This document shows positions 37,462 to 46,262 of a stretch of 64,000 nucleotides of DNA, piece after piece (positions within the stretch are counted from its first letter, which is position 1; every line of letters starts with the position of its first letter). The notes under the pieces are model-generated. The model was not told where the DNA came from. It was given only the letters and a program-made list of their open reading frames with translations, and ran no database searches. Location of the stretch: the NCBI RefSeq assembly GCF_003688405.1, contig NZ_REFC01000011.1:620001-684000 (forward strand). The letters are read 5' to 3'. The position numbers and the translations under genes were made by a program. Source of the DNA: Ulvibacter antarcticus. GTDB taxonomy: Bacteria > Bacteroidota > Bacteroidia > Flavobacteriales > Flavobacteriaceae.

Positions 37462-38664
37462 TTAAAAATGAAGATCGAAGCCCAAGCGAAATTCAAGGCC
37501 ATCATTCTTATTATCTAATTTGTTATAACTAAAATCACTTTGTACTTTTAATTTGTGACCCACAATATATTTCGAAACTCCAACTGTATATTGTTCCTGT
37601 ATTTTTCTTTCTGTAACAGGATCGAAGTCCAACGTGGTAAAACGACCCACAACTTCATAATTACATTTAAATAGATATCCGGCCTGAAAATTAAAGGCGC
37701 TACCAGTCTCAACAACATCTCCGGTTTCGGTGATGCCATCGGTTTCAACAGCAATTGGTTTTTCCGCATCACGATTGGCATATTCTCCCATAAACGAAAA
37801 ACCATTGTATTTAAACATTGCATCCACGAAAAACGTGGTGATATCGGTTTCATAGAATCCAGTTGTGGTCGCCATATAAGAACCTGCTCCGCTTCTTGTT
37901 TTAACGGCATTATTATTATAATCGTAGGTTGCTCCAAGCATTAATTTTGGCGTCTCTTCACGTTTTAAATCGCTTTGTGAATAATCACCACCGCCTTCAA
38001 ATTCTCCAAAGGGAAGCATTTCAAACCTAGCGGTGTATTTATGACCGCCAAGGTTTCCACTGGTAATGTTTCTTCCTTCACCCTGAGAAATCGCTATTTT
38101 TTCACGTATTATAAAATTTTCTGAAAGATTGTCATGATGACGCAGCTGAAAACCAATATCGCGATCCAAGTTAAACCGACTGTTTAATAAAGATCGGTCG
38201 ATCAACTGAAGGTTGGCTGATGAAACTACACGTTCCACATTTCCTGGAAGCTTGGTCTGTCCCACCCAGAGTTCAAAATTTTCATAAAAATTCCACATGA
38301 TTACCGCATCCAGTATCATTCTGGGCGCATCACTAGTAAACTCGCTAGCCCCTGAAAGATCTCTATTTGATAATCCAAGTTCGATCTTGTACTTTAATTT
38401 AGGGGAATAGGCAAAACCACTAAATTTTAATCGCGCTCTTCTAATGAGGAAGTCTTGTTCTGGACTTCCATAAGTATCGCCGTTGTGATCCCATGCAGAT
38501 GAAGCTCTAAACTGAATTCGGGGCGCAAATTTCACACTCCATGAACTGTCTTTTGCAACTAAATTAATCATCCCATTACCAAACTTCGATGAGGTAGTAT
38601 CTTGTGCTTCAGACGTGTAAATGCCGGCTAAAAAAACCAACATCAAAGCGTAGCTTAATTTCAT
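37462..38664 (-). CDS. Phosphate-selective porin O/P family outer-membrane protein
   Basis: A 400-residue beta-barrel with signal peptide ending at SEAQD. The start at 38664 (MKLSYALMLVFLAG) is chosen over a start 10 codons upstream. The mature chain has alternating strands (FLIRRARLKFSG, YKIELGLSNRDL, ELWVGQTKLPGNVERV, GFQLRHHDN), typical of OprO/OprP-type porins, and ends in a terminal phenylalanine. It pairs with the PiT transporter downstream. Confidence 0.88.
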   Translation of the reverse strand: MKLSYALMLVFLAGIYTSEAQDTTSSKFGNGMINLVAKDSSWSVKFAPRIQFRASSAWDHNGDTYGSPEQDFLIRRARLKFSGFAYSPKLKYKIELGLSNRDLSGASEFTSDAPRMILDAVIMWNFYENFELWVGQTKLPGNVERVVSSANLQLIDRSLLNSRFNLDRDIGFQLRHHDNLSENFIIREKIAISQGEGRNITSGNLGGHKYTARFEMLPFGEFEGGGDYSQSDLKREETPKLMLGATYDYNNNAVKTRSGAGSYMATTTGFYETDITTFFVDAMFKYNGFSFMGEYANRDAEKPIAVETDGITETGDVVETGSAFNFQAGYLFKCNYEVVGRFTTLDFDPVTERKIQEQYTVGVSKYIVGHKLKVQSDFSYNKLDNKNDGLEFRLGFDLHF

Positions 38665-39105
38665 TAAGATCTCTTTAAGTTTTTGTCGCTGCAAAGAACC
38701 TAACTTAATTTAAATCTAATGTTTCGAAATTGTTATCATTTCATTTAGATAAGGCATATTGTCAAGAAGGCCACCCTAAAAAGGGCAGCCTAATTCACAA
38801 TTAAATCTAGTCGACAAAAACTTAATGATCTAAAATGTGAGTTTTATGTCTAATGACTTCACAAAGAAAGACGATGATCGTGCATTAGGTGTGAAGCTAA
38901 TATTAAAAAAACATTAAGGAGGTTTGACCGAATAGCTTTTCCTGCGAATAATTTTTTATTTGCAAAAAATTGATAGTCATAGTGATATAACTTTAATGTA
39001 AATTTAGAGTTAACTTAATCTCACTTAATTGTTAACTTAACTTCATCTTTTAAGATTTATGTCATTTTTAACAATTAGCACTTGGTAAAATATGATATCG
39101 ACTGT
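38665..39105. other. Divergent regulatory region with phased ACTTAA repeats
   Basis: About 440 bases between the porin (minus) and the small membrane protein (plus). Three ACTTAA copies at 39013, 39023 and 39035 repeat with 10-12 bp phasing, two of them within GTTAACTTAA (39009-39018, 39031-39040). A further ACTTAA lies at 38703-38708 near the porin. A hairpin GGCcaCCCT/AGGGcaGCC lies at 38769-38790. No ORF is credible. Confidence 0.5.
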
Positions 39106-39113
39106 TATATTTG
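39106..39113 (+). promoter_or_regulatory. -7 promoter element of the small membrane protein gene
   Basis: TAtaTTTG is an exact match; TTG at 39082-39084 is 21 bp upstream. It lies 16 bp before the ATG at 39130 and supports that start. Confidence 0.65.
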
Positions 39114-39129
39114 CAGCAACCCACTTTCT

Positions 39130-39432
39130 ATGCTAAAATCCATTGCGGCAATTTTTTTATCACTATCCTTATCATTCACGATAGTGGCGCCGACGATTTT
39201 ATTGCTTTTCGACCTTGATAGTACACCTGTGGCTATGGTTGAAATTACTGAGGAAGAACTTCAAAAAAAGCCAAGTAAAGAAATAGAGCAGTCCAAAATA
39301 CTGGATAACTTGAAATCTGAAGATGGTTATATAAGCTTCGGAAAGAATTCCGCGTTGTTTGGTAATTCACAATTTTTCATAACTTCCTTTAGTATGGAAG
39401 TTCATATCCCCCCTCCTGAAGCTATCGCTTAG
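39130..39432 (+). CDS. Small membrane-anchored hypothetical protein
   Basis: A 100-residue protein starting at MLKSIAAIFLSLSLSFTIVAP. An upstream in-frame start 16 codons earlier spans the promoter. The N-terminal hydrophobic segment is a signal or anchor. The rest is charged (EITEEELQKKPSKEIEQ) and ends in a proline-rich tail. No family was recognised. It precedes the SulP gene by 77 bp and may be co-expressed. Confidence 0.65.
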   Translation: MLKSIAAIFLSLSLSFTIVAPTILLLFDLDSTPVAMVEITEEELQKKPSKEIEQSKILDNLKSEDGYISFGKNSALFGNSQFFITSFSMEVHIPPPEAIA

Positions 39433-39509
39433 TTTTAGTCTTTCAGAAAATAATGATAATACAGTCTTTTTGAGTTAAAAATGACTGATCTAAAATATGC
39501 ATAACATTA

Positions 39510-41354
39510 ATGAAAAATTTATTCAATTTTAAACATTTTAAAGGGGATCTATTTGGTGGTATTACCGCCGGAATCGTCGCCTTACCTTTAGCTTTAGCAT
39601 TTGGAGTGAGCTCTGGATTGGGGCCTAGTGCCGGATTATATGGAGCAATATTTGTAAGTTTCTTTGCCGCTTTATTTGGTGGAACAAACACACAAATATC
39701 CGGACCAACTGCTCCTATGACTGCCGTGAGTATGGTAGTAATTGCAGGAATAATTGCGATTAATGATGGAAACATAGAAAAAGCGCTTCCTGCAATTTTA
39801 ACTGTTTTTATTCTGGCCGGGCTAATGCAAATTGCATTGGGGCTTATAGGTCTGGGGAAGTATATAAAGTTTATTCCGTATCCGGTGGTGTCAGGGTTTA
39901 TGACGGCAATTGGGATTATAATTTTAATCACTCAAATTCTTCCGGCTGTTGGTTATTATCCTAAAGAGGATGTAGAGTTTGTAGATCAATTTAAGCCTGA
40001 AGCCGAAGAATTGATTTTGACGAATATATTGAAAGAAGAGTCGGGAGAAGGAATTTTGGTTTTAGAGGATTTCAAAGAAACCATTAATAGAGCCGAATAT
40101 ATTTCGCAAGATGATATTTTAAAAGAATCCCAAACATTGGCGGCTGGTGAAGCCTCCGGTGTAATTGGCGCTATTAAGATGTTTCCAAGGGCACTTCAGA
40201 ATATAAATTGGTTAGAACTATTGCTCGCGCTGGGAACAATTCTAATTATTTACGGATTTAAACGAATTACAACCGCTCTCCCAAGCACTTTAGTTGCATT
40301 GTTGGTTGTCTCCGGGATTGCTTATGGTTTCGGTTTAGATTACAGACCTATTGAAGAGATCCCAAGTGGATTGCCTATTCCAAATCTTGGTATATTTACT
40401 GGTTTTGATCTTGGAAGCATTACACCTTATATCTTTACTGCTTTAACGTTGGCGTTGCTTGGTGCAATTGATTCGCTACTTACTTCGGTAGTGGCAGATA
40501 ATATGACGAAGACCAAACACAACCCGAACAAAGAATTGGTAGGCCAGGGTATAGGAAACAGTATTGCCGGTATCTTTGGTGGAATTCCGGGAGCCGGTGC
40601 GACTATTCGAACTGTTGTAAATATTAACTCAGGTGGAAAAACACGATTGTCGGGGATGGTTGCAGGAGTGTTATTACTCGTTATATTGTTATTACTAGGT
40701 CCTGTCGCCTCTCAGATTCCAGCAGCAGTTTTAGCCGGGATATTAATTACTGTGGGTATTGGAGTAATGGATTATAAAGGGCTGAAGGCAATTCCTTATA
40801 TGCCAAAAGCGGAGGTTATAGTCATGATAGTCGTATTGGTGCTTTCATCAGTTTGGAATTTGGTGTATGCCGTGGGTATTGGTCTTGTAATTGCATCTCT
40901 AATGTTTATGAAGAAAATGGGAGACCTTACTTCGGAAAGATCTGATGTAAAATCATTGCTGAAGGAAAAGTATTGGGAAGATGAAATCAATTTTCCTAAA
41001 GCATTAAAAGAAGAGGTATATATTAAACATCTAAAAGGTCCTTTGTTTTTTGGATCGACAAGTGATTTCCAAAATTTGGCTACTCAAATCCCAAATCATG
41101 CAAAGGCAGTAATTATAAGGATGGGAAGGATGCAATATATGGATCAATCTGGATTGTATGCTATGGAAGATGTACTTGTGGACCTTGTAAAAAGAGACAT
41201 AAAAGTGGTTTTTGTTAATGTCTTAAACCAGCCTAAGTATATGATGGAACGAATTGATATCATTCCGGATCTTATTCCGAAGGAAAGAATCTTTAAGACT
41301 TTTAATGAATGTCTAGTCTGGATTAAGGCAAATGTTGAGGATACAAAACAATAA
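39510..41354 (+). CDS. SulP (SLC26) family anion transporter with STAS domain
   Basis: A 614-residue transporter of about twelve helices, with the N-terminal GDLFGGITAGIVALPLALAFG motif (about 10-30) and the STAS domain at about 490-605 (LFFGSTSDFQ...YMDQSGLYAME). Known members carry sulfate or bicarbonate. A polar insertion of about 70 residues (about 155-225) lies between two transmembrane segments and is unusual. The carbonic anhydrase gene follows by 40 bp, so bicarbonate uptake is the likelier function. Confidence 0.9.
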   Translation: MKNLFNFKHFKGDLFGGITAGIVALPLALAFGVSSGLGPSAGLYGAIFVSFFAALFGGTNTQISGPTAPMTAVSMVVIAGIIAINDGNIEKALPAILTVFILAGLMQIALGLIGLGKYIKFIPYPVVSGFMTAIGIIILITQILPAVGYYPKEDVEFVDQFKPEAEELILTNILKEESGEGILVLEDFKETINRAEYISQDDILKESQTLAAGEASGVIGAIKMFPRALQNINWLELLLALGTILIIYGFKRITTALPSTLVALLVVSGIAYGFGLDYRPIEEIPSGLPIPNLGIFTGFDLGSITPYIFTALTLALLGAIDSLLTSVVADNMTKTKHNPNKELVGQGIGNSIAGIFGGIPGAGATIRTVVNINSGGKTRLSGMVAGVLLLVILLLLGPVASQIPAAVLAGILITVGIGVMDYKGLKAIPYMPKAEVIVMIVVLVLSSVWNLVYAVGIGLVIASLMFMKKMGDLTSERSDVKSLLKEKYWEDEINFPKALKEEVYIKHLKGPLFFGSTSDFQNLATQIPNHAKAVIIRMGRMQYMDQSGLYAMEDVLVDLVKRDIKVVFVNVLNQPKYMMERIDIIPDLIPKERIFKTFNECLVWIKANVEDTKQ

Positions 41355-41394
41355 TCTGTTCGCTTAAATGAGAACTTTAATTTAGAAAAAAACA

Positions 41395-42024
41395 ATGAAA
41401 GCACATACAAAAGAAACACAAGCGACAATGACCCCTGCAAAGGCATTGCACTATTTAAAAGAAGGAAATCAACGATTTCAGAATAACCTAAGCGCAAACC
41501 GTAACCTTTTACAACAAGTCAATGAGACCGTGGATGGACAATTCCCATTTGCAACGATTTTAAGTTGTATCGACTCGAGAGTTTCGGCAGAATTGGTTTT
41601 TGATCAAGGCCTAGGTGATATTTTCAGTATTCGAATTGCTGGTAATTTTATCAATGAGGATATTCTGGGAAGTATGGAATTTGCAAGTAAATTGGCCGGA
41701 ACAAAATTAATTGTGGTTTTGGGTCATACTAGTTGTGGAGCTATTAAAGGTGCATGCGATCATGCAAGACTTGGAAATCTAACCAAACTTATTCAAAAGA
41801 TCGAACCAGCAGTTGAAGCAGTTGAAGAGCCAAAAGATGAAAAACTTCGTAATTCTGGCAATTTGGAATTTGTAGATGCGGTGGCTGCAACAAATGTTCA
41901 TTTGGCAATTGACAATATTAGAATCCACAGCCCTATCCTCGCAGAAATGGAAAAGAATGATGAGATAATCATTGTAGGTGCTATGTACAACATTAGTAAT
42001 GGTGAAGTGACCTTCGGAATATAA
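41395..42024 (+). CDS. Beta-class carbonic anhydrase
   Basis: A 209-residue enzyme that interconverts CO2 and bicarbonate. Zinc ligands are in CIDSR (about 54-58) and the HTSCGA motif (about 117-122), spaced as in the beta class. There is no signal peptide, so it is cytosolic. It is immediately downstream of the SulP transporter, which suggests that imported bicarbonate is the substrate, as in bicarbonate-fixing or pH-control modules. Confidence 0.93.
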   Translation: MKAHTKETQATMTPAKALHYLKEGNQRFQNNLSANRNLLQQVNETVDGQFPFATILSCIDSRVSAELVFDQGLGDIFSIRIAGNFINEDILGSMEFASKLAGTKLIVVLGHTSCGAIKGACDHARLGNLTKLIQKIEPAVEAVEEPKDEKLRNSGNLEFVDAVAATNVHLAIDNIRIHSPILAEMEKNDEIIIVGAMYNISNGEVTFGI

Positions 42025-42044
42025 TCTCAGTTGTAATTAATATC

Positions 42045-42085
42045 AAAAAAGCCCGGTTCCATTATTTTGGAACCGGGCTTTTTTA
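42045..42085. terminator. Bidirectional terminator
   Basis: AGCCCGGTTCC (42050-42060) pairs with GGAACCGGGCT (42069-42079). A runs on the left and T runs on the right allow it to end both the carbonic anhydrase (plus) and the beta-helix lipoprotein (minus). Confidence 0.92.
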
Positions 42086-42100
42086 TACAGTATGATGCTG

Positions 42101-43276
42101 TTAGTTACGAGTCCATCCAGAACCCCAGCTTACATAGTTGGTGCCTGTTCCGTTGCCGTCGCCGCTAATAAAATCTTCTTCATTAAATGAAAATTCGGTA
42201 TCGTTTTTCATTTTTAAAGTAACATCTGTAAAGATGACACCGCTTACAACTAAATCTCCATTAAGTACCCCTTGACCTGTTGGGCTGTTTCCGGTATCTC
42301 CGTCAAGATCGAAACCTTCTTCAAAACCTTGAATAGAAATGTTGTTGAAAATTCCTTGTGTTCCGGCTCTTAAACGGATAGCTTCATTAGCTGTTGCAGA
42401 CCCTCTACCAACGATTGTAACATCAGTTACTGTTGGCTTTGACCAGAATACAGGGCTTGAATTGTTTCCAATATCCGTATTGTAACCATCTGCCTCAATG
42501 CCTTTATCGTGTTCTACTCTATGCTCGATATAGATATTGGTTAAATTTCCGGAATAACCTTCTGTCCAGTCTATCGAATCATCCTGAGCTCCAATTACCG
42601 AAATAAAACTAGCGTTAACCGTTCCGCCGAAAAACTCGATTCCGTCATCCTTTCCTTCAAAAGCCTGAATATTTTCTACGATAGTTCCGTTTCCTACTCC
42701 GTAGAAAGAGAATCCATTATTTTCGGAAGAAGCATCGGCTGCTCCACCAGAATATTCTACTCGTACATATCTCACTTTGCCTGAGCCATCGGCAATATCA
42801 TCCCCACCGTATGGCAATCCGCCAATTTCACTGGTTGAAGTAGCCGAACCTCCTGCCACAGAATTGATTGGTGCTTTTCCAAGAAGGATTAATCCTCCCC
42901 AATCACCAGCGTTCGGAGTTGAAACAGCCGATGTCAATACCACCGGGCTACTTGCGGTTCCTTCAGCTAGTATTGTAGCTCCCTGAGCGATTGCGATATA
43001 AACACCAGCACCTGGATTTGCCTTAATAATAACCCCGGCAGGAATGGTAAGCGTCGTTCCTTCGGTCATAATCAATGCTTCTGTAAGCGTGTATTCTTTT
43101 CCTAATTCGAGCGTTAAACTTGTGGTTTTCACTCCTCCAATATTCGAATCGCTTGGAATCACTACATCTCCCCCTTGGTTGTTTTCGATTATAATTGGGG
43201 CAGTGGTATCACTTTCACATGAGGTAAATGCGAGTGCTGCAATGGCAAGACTCATAATTAAAACTTTTGTTTTCAT
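42101..43276 (-). CDS. Right-handed beta-helix-like lipoprotein
   Basis: A 391-residue lipoprotein with the lipobox TSC (Cys about 20). The chain repeats short strands with G, N and D turns (IPAGVIIKANPGAG..., FYGVGNGTIVENIQAFEGKDDGIEFF), as in parallel beta helices. It lies 29 bp after a TonB-dependent receptor and is probably its surface or outer-membrane partner. The ligand is unknown; no nearby gene names it. Confidence 0.75.
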   Translation of the reverse strand: MKTKVLIMSLAIAALAFTSCESDTTAPIIIENNQGGDVVIPSDSNIGGVKTTSLTLELGKEYTLTEALIMTEGTTLTIPAGVIIKANPGAGVYIAIAQGATILAEGTASSPVVLTSAVSTPNAGDWGGLILLGKAPINSVAGGSATSTSEIGGLPYGGDDIADGSGKVRYVRVEYSGGAADASSENNGFSFYGVGNGTIVENIQAFEGKDDGIEFFGGTVNASFISVIGAQDDSIDWTEGYSGNLTNIYIEHRVEHDKGIEADGYNTDIGNNSSPVFWSKPTVTDVTIVGRGSATANEAIRLRAGTQGIFNNISIQGFEEGFDLDGDTGNSPTGQGVLNGDLVVSGVIFTDVTLKMKNDTEFSFNEEDFISGDGNGTGTNYVSWGSGWTRN

Positions 43277-43304
43277 TGGTTTTTGTTTTTAGTATTTATT
43301 ATTG

Positions 43305-46094
43305 TTAAAATTCATATTTAAGTTGAAATGCGAGGTTCACACCTCTTTTATAGCTCGTTAAAGCAATGTCTTCTCCAGAACCGGTTTCGCGAATTCTTTC
43401 GATCGTTGGGTCCAGTAAGTTCTTTACACTAGCATTTAATTGGAAATTATCTCCAATCTGATTCTTCCAAATAAAATCTAATGCTGGAATTCCTTTTTCA
43501 ATGATATTACCTAGTTGTCCCGATCCAATGGCATCGATACGATCACTAAAATAAGAGAAGACTAAATTGGCAATAGGCTTATAAACACCCAGTGTTGGAC
43601 TATAGCTTAAATCTGCATTTAAGATGATTGGAGATGCTCCCTGAAGTTCTTCAGATCTGCTTTCTTCAAAAGTGGTTGAGAATAATCCTTGTGAACTCTT
43701 TAAATCTTGTTGGGTGTACATATATGTAGCATTAAATCCTGCCGAAAGTTGAGCCTTGTCTTCTGAATTGGAAATAATATTCTTTCTTATTTCTAGCTCA
43801 ACGCCAAATACTTCCGCTTTATCTCCGGTTCTAAAGAATCGCTGAGTCCCGGTTGCATCATTTGCTATCACCTTATTTACCGGATCACTAATTTGTTTTG
43901 CGAAGACCGCTAAGGAGAAGATTTCACTTCTTCCGAAGAACCATTCGTACTTTAAATCGGCATTATAAATCTGTGAAAAAGAAGGATCGTTTAATAAATC
44001 CGGATTTCCACCCGCTCTTTGAGTTACATCTTCATAAACAAAAGGTGTTACTTCTTTAAATTCCGGGAATGAAACCGTTTTACTGAAAGACAGACGTAAG
44101 TTTTGATCTTCATTCAAGGCATATTTTACATTCAAACTTGGTAGAAGATAGGTTTCTTTTGCACTTCGGAAGCCGGGATCGGTAGGAAGCAAATTAATAA
44201 CATCATATACAATCTCCTGACTAAGATTTTCAATGCGTAGCCCGGGAACAATGGTCCATTTTGAAGCTAATATGATTTCAGAATTGATAAATCCTGCCTG
44301 AACCTCTAAAGTACCTTTGTAGGTATTTTCAGGGTTTCCGGGAAGATTGGTGCTTCCTAAACCATTGTCATTATCAAGTGCGTTGATAACAAAGGTGTTA
44401 TAAACGGAACCAATATTTTCTACATTGAAAACATCGTTTAAATTATTGACATCCAGCACTTCAGTATTTGGCTGAATTAAATCGTAACCGTATCTAATAT
44501 TCTCAAAATTACGCTCTTTAGTACGTCCGTTAGACCCAAAATTTAGTTTGAATTTTTCTGAAACTGTATACCCTAGTTTCATGCGACCGTTTATTTCTTT
44601 GTCGTCTATCTTCTGAAAATATCTCTGATTGTCGAATTCAATATTACTGAAGAAGGATGGGTTTGTAGTTGGATCGTTGTCCAAAGCAAGGTCGTAACGC
44701 TCTAAACTAATTCGTTTTCGATCCGGCTGTCGGGAATCTACAACATTGTATCCTGCGCCCCATTCGAAATCAAGAATTTCATCCAGTTTATGACTTCCTA
44801 CCAACTGATTTACAAAAATCATATCCTGATCAAACTGTACATTCATCTGATAAAAACCTTTATCTGTATCCAGATTGGCATCGCGATTCGCTCCTTGACC
44901 ATCCGTTCCAAAATAGCCCACTTTGTCACTGGAACTATTAATGAATAATGAATTATAGCTAAGTTTATGGTCGCTATCAATTCTGAAAATAATGTTGGCC
45001 ATTGCCGTAGATGTAGTCGAATATTCGTATTCTTCGGTTGCATCGAAACGTTTCTTTTCGGTAGTAGTGAAATCGATAGCTGGTCCTTCGCGATATTCGA
45101 AATTATTGTCGAAGGAGGCCGTTCCGAAGAAACTCAACTTTGTGTCATCGCTAAATCTAAAAGAAGTGCCACCTGAAAAACTTCCGTTAAAACGAACAGG
45201 GTTTCCAGCATCGACGGGATCGATACCATGCGATACAACTAAGGCAAATGGATTGTTGTTGTATCGATTGTAAAAACCAAATTTACCCGTTCCTTCACTT
45301 TTAAGGAATTCTTTATTGGCTGCTCTTGAATTTGATCCTGATCCTAATTCGAAATCAATAAACCCCTTTCCAGAGTGTTCTTTTGCAGTAATATCTACGT
45401 TTCCAGCGGCAAAGTCACCATAAAACTCGGTGCTATATGCCTTGCTTACCGCTACATTTTGTATTACTTCTGAAGAGAACAGGTTTAAATTCATGTTCTT
45501 TTTTTCAATATCATTTGAAGGAAGTGAAAGTTGATTGTAAGTTGTGTTTAGGTATCTGTCACCTAAGCCCCTCACATATACATTGCTTCCGCCTTCTTCA
45601 CGTGAAACACCCGATATTTTGGTTACAGCTCCGGCGGCATCACTTACTCCTTTTCTGGCTAATTCTGCAGCACCAATACTCTGTTTAATGGTGACAGCTT
45701 TTTTCTGTTCTAATAATAGTGCTACTTCACTTTCCTTTTTAGTGGTAGTCTTTATTACCACCTCGTCTAAAGCTGCAGCACTGGCACTTAAAGGAACGTT
45801 AATAGTCGTAACTTTATCGGCTATAACAGCAGCTTCAAGTTCGATAGTGGTATATCCCACAAAACTATACTGTATACTATAGGATCCCGGGCTTAGATTT
45901 TCAAGTGAATAAAGCCCGTCGAAATCGGATGTTGTTCCTGTAGCTGTATCCTTAATAATTACATTTGCAAAAGGCAATGGTTCGTTATTATAATCCTTAT
46001 CGGTTAATTTACCAACGATAGACCCTGTGCCTTGGGCAACAGTGATTGCCGTGAAACAAAGTAAAAGAATGTTTAAAAAATAGTTCATTTTCAT
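43305..46094 (-). CDS. TonB-dependent outer-membrane receptor
   Basis: A 929-residue receptor; the start MKMNYFLNILLLCF at 46094 is chosen so that the signal peptide lies at the N-terminus. Order: carboxypeptidase-regulatory-like domain (GSIVGKLTDKDYNNEPLPFANV, about 22-110), plug (about 120-260, with SKISGVSREEGGSNVYVRGLGDRYLN), then a 22-strand barrel with terminal phenylalanine. It imports a ligand with TonB energy. Its partner is the beta-helix lipoprotein downstream. Ligand unknown, and no SusD is present. Confidence 0.9.
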   Translation of the reverse strand: MKMNYFLNILLLCFTAITVAQGTGSIVGKLTDKDYNNEPLPFANVIIKDTATGTTSDFDGLYSLENLSPGSYSIQYSFVGYTTIELEAAVIADKVTTINVPLSASAAALDEVVIKTTTKKESEVALLLEQKKAVTIKQSIGAAELARKGVSDAAGAVTKISGVSREEGGSNVYVRGLGDRYLNTTYNQLSLPSNDIEKKNMNLNLFSSEVIQNVAVSKAYSTEFYGDFAAGNVDITAKEHSGKGFIDFELGSGSNSRAANKEFLKSEGTGKFGFYNRYNNNPFALVVSHGIDPVDAGNPVRFNGSFSGGTSFRFSDDTKLSFFGTASFDNNFEYREGPAIDFTTTEKKRFDATEEYEYSTTSTAMANIIFRIDSDHKLSYNSLFINSSSDKVGYFGTDGQGANRDANLDTDKGFYQMNVQFDQDMIFVNQLVGSHKLDEILDFEWGAGYNVVDSRQPDRKRISLERYDLALDNDPTTNPSFFSNIEFDNQRYFQKIDDKEINGRMKLGYTVSEKFKLNFGSNGRTKERNFENIRYGYDLIQPNTEVLDVNNLNDVFNVENIGSVYNTFVINALDNDNGLGSTNLPGNPENTYKGTLEVQAGFINSEIILASKWTIVPGLRIENLSQEIVYDVINLLPTDPGFRSAKETYLLPSLNVKYALNEDQNLRLSFSKTVSFPEFKEVTPFVYEDVTQRAGGNPDLLNDPSFSQIYNADLKYEWFFGRSEIFSLAVFAKQISDPVNKVIANDATGTQRFFRTGDKAEVFGVELEIRKNIISNSEDKAQLSAGFNATYMYTQQDLKSSQGLFSTTFEESRSEELQGASPIILNADLSYSPTLGVYKPIANLVFSYFSDRIDAIGSGQLGNIIEKGIPALDFIWKNQIGDNFQLNASVKNLLDPTIERIRETGSGEDIALTSYKRGVNLAFQLKYEF

Positions 46095-46262
46095 AATTGA
46101 TTTCTTGATGCAAAGATGCACCCGGTATGTAAAGACCGTGTTACTTAATAATTAAGAGTTCTTTATAGAAAGGTTATCTAGGTGTTAACTGAAATGGAGG
46201 TTTTTTACCAAGAATTGCTTTGTAAAATACTATCTTGCATCTCTAAAATTTCATGTATTATG

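Noticed and set aside
39443-39931. A 162-codon minus-strand frame
   Set aside because: It lies opposite the SulP transporter, whose motifs are unmistakable. The antisense frame is rich in Ile, Pro and Ala, as mirrored hydrophobic codons would give.
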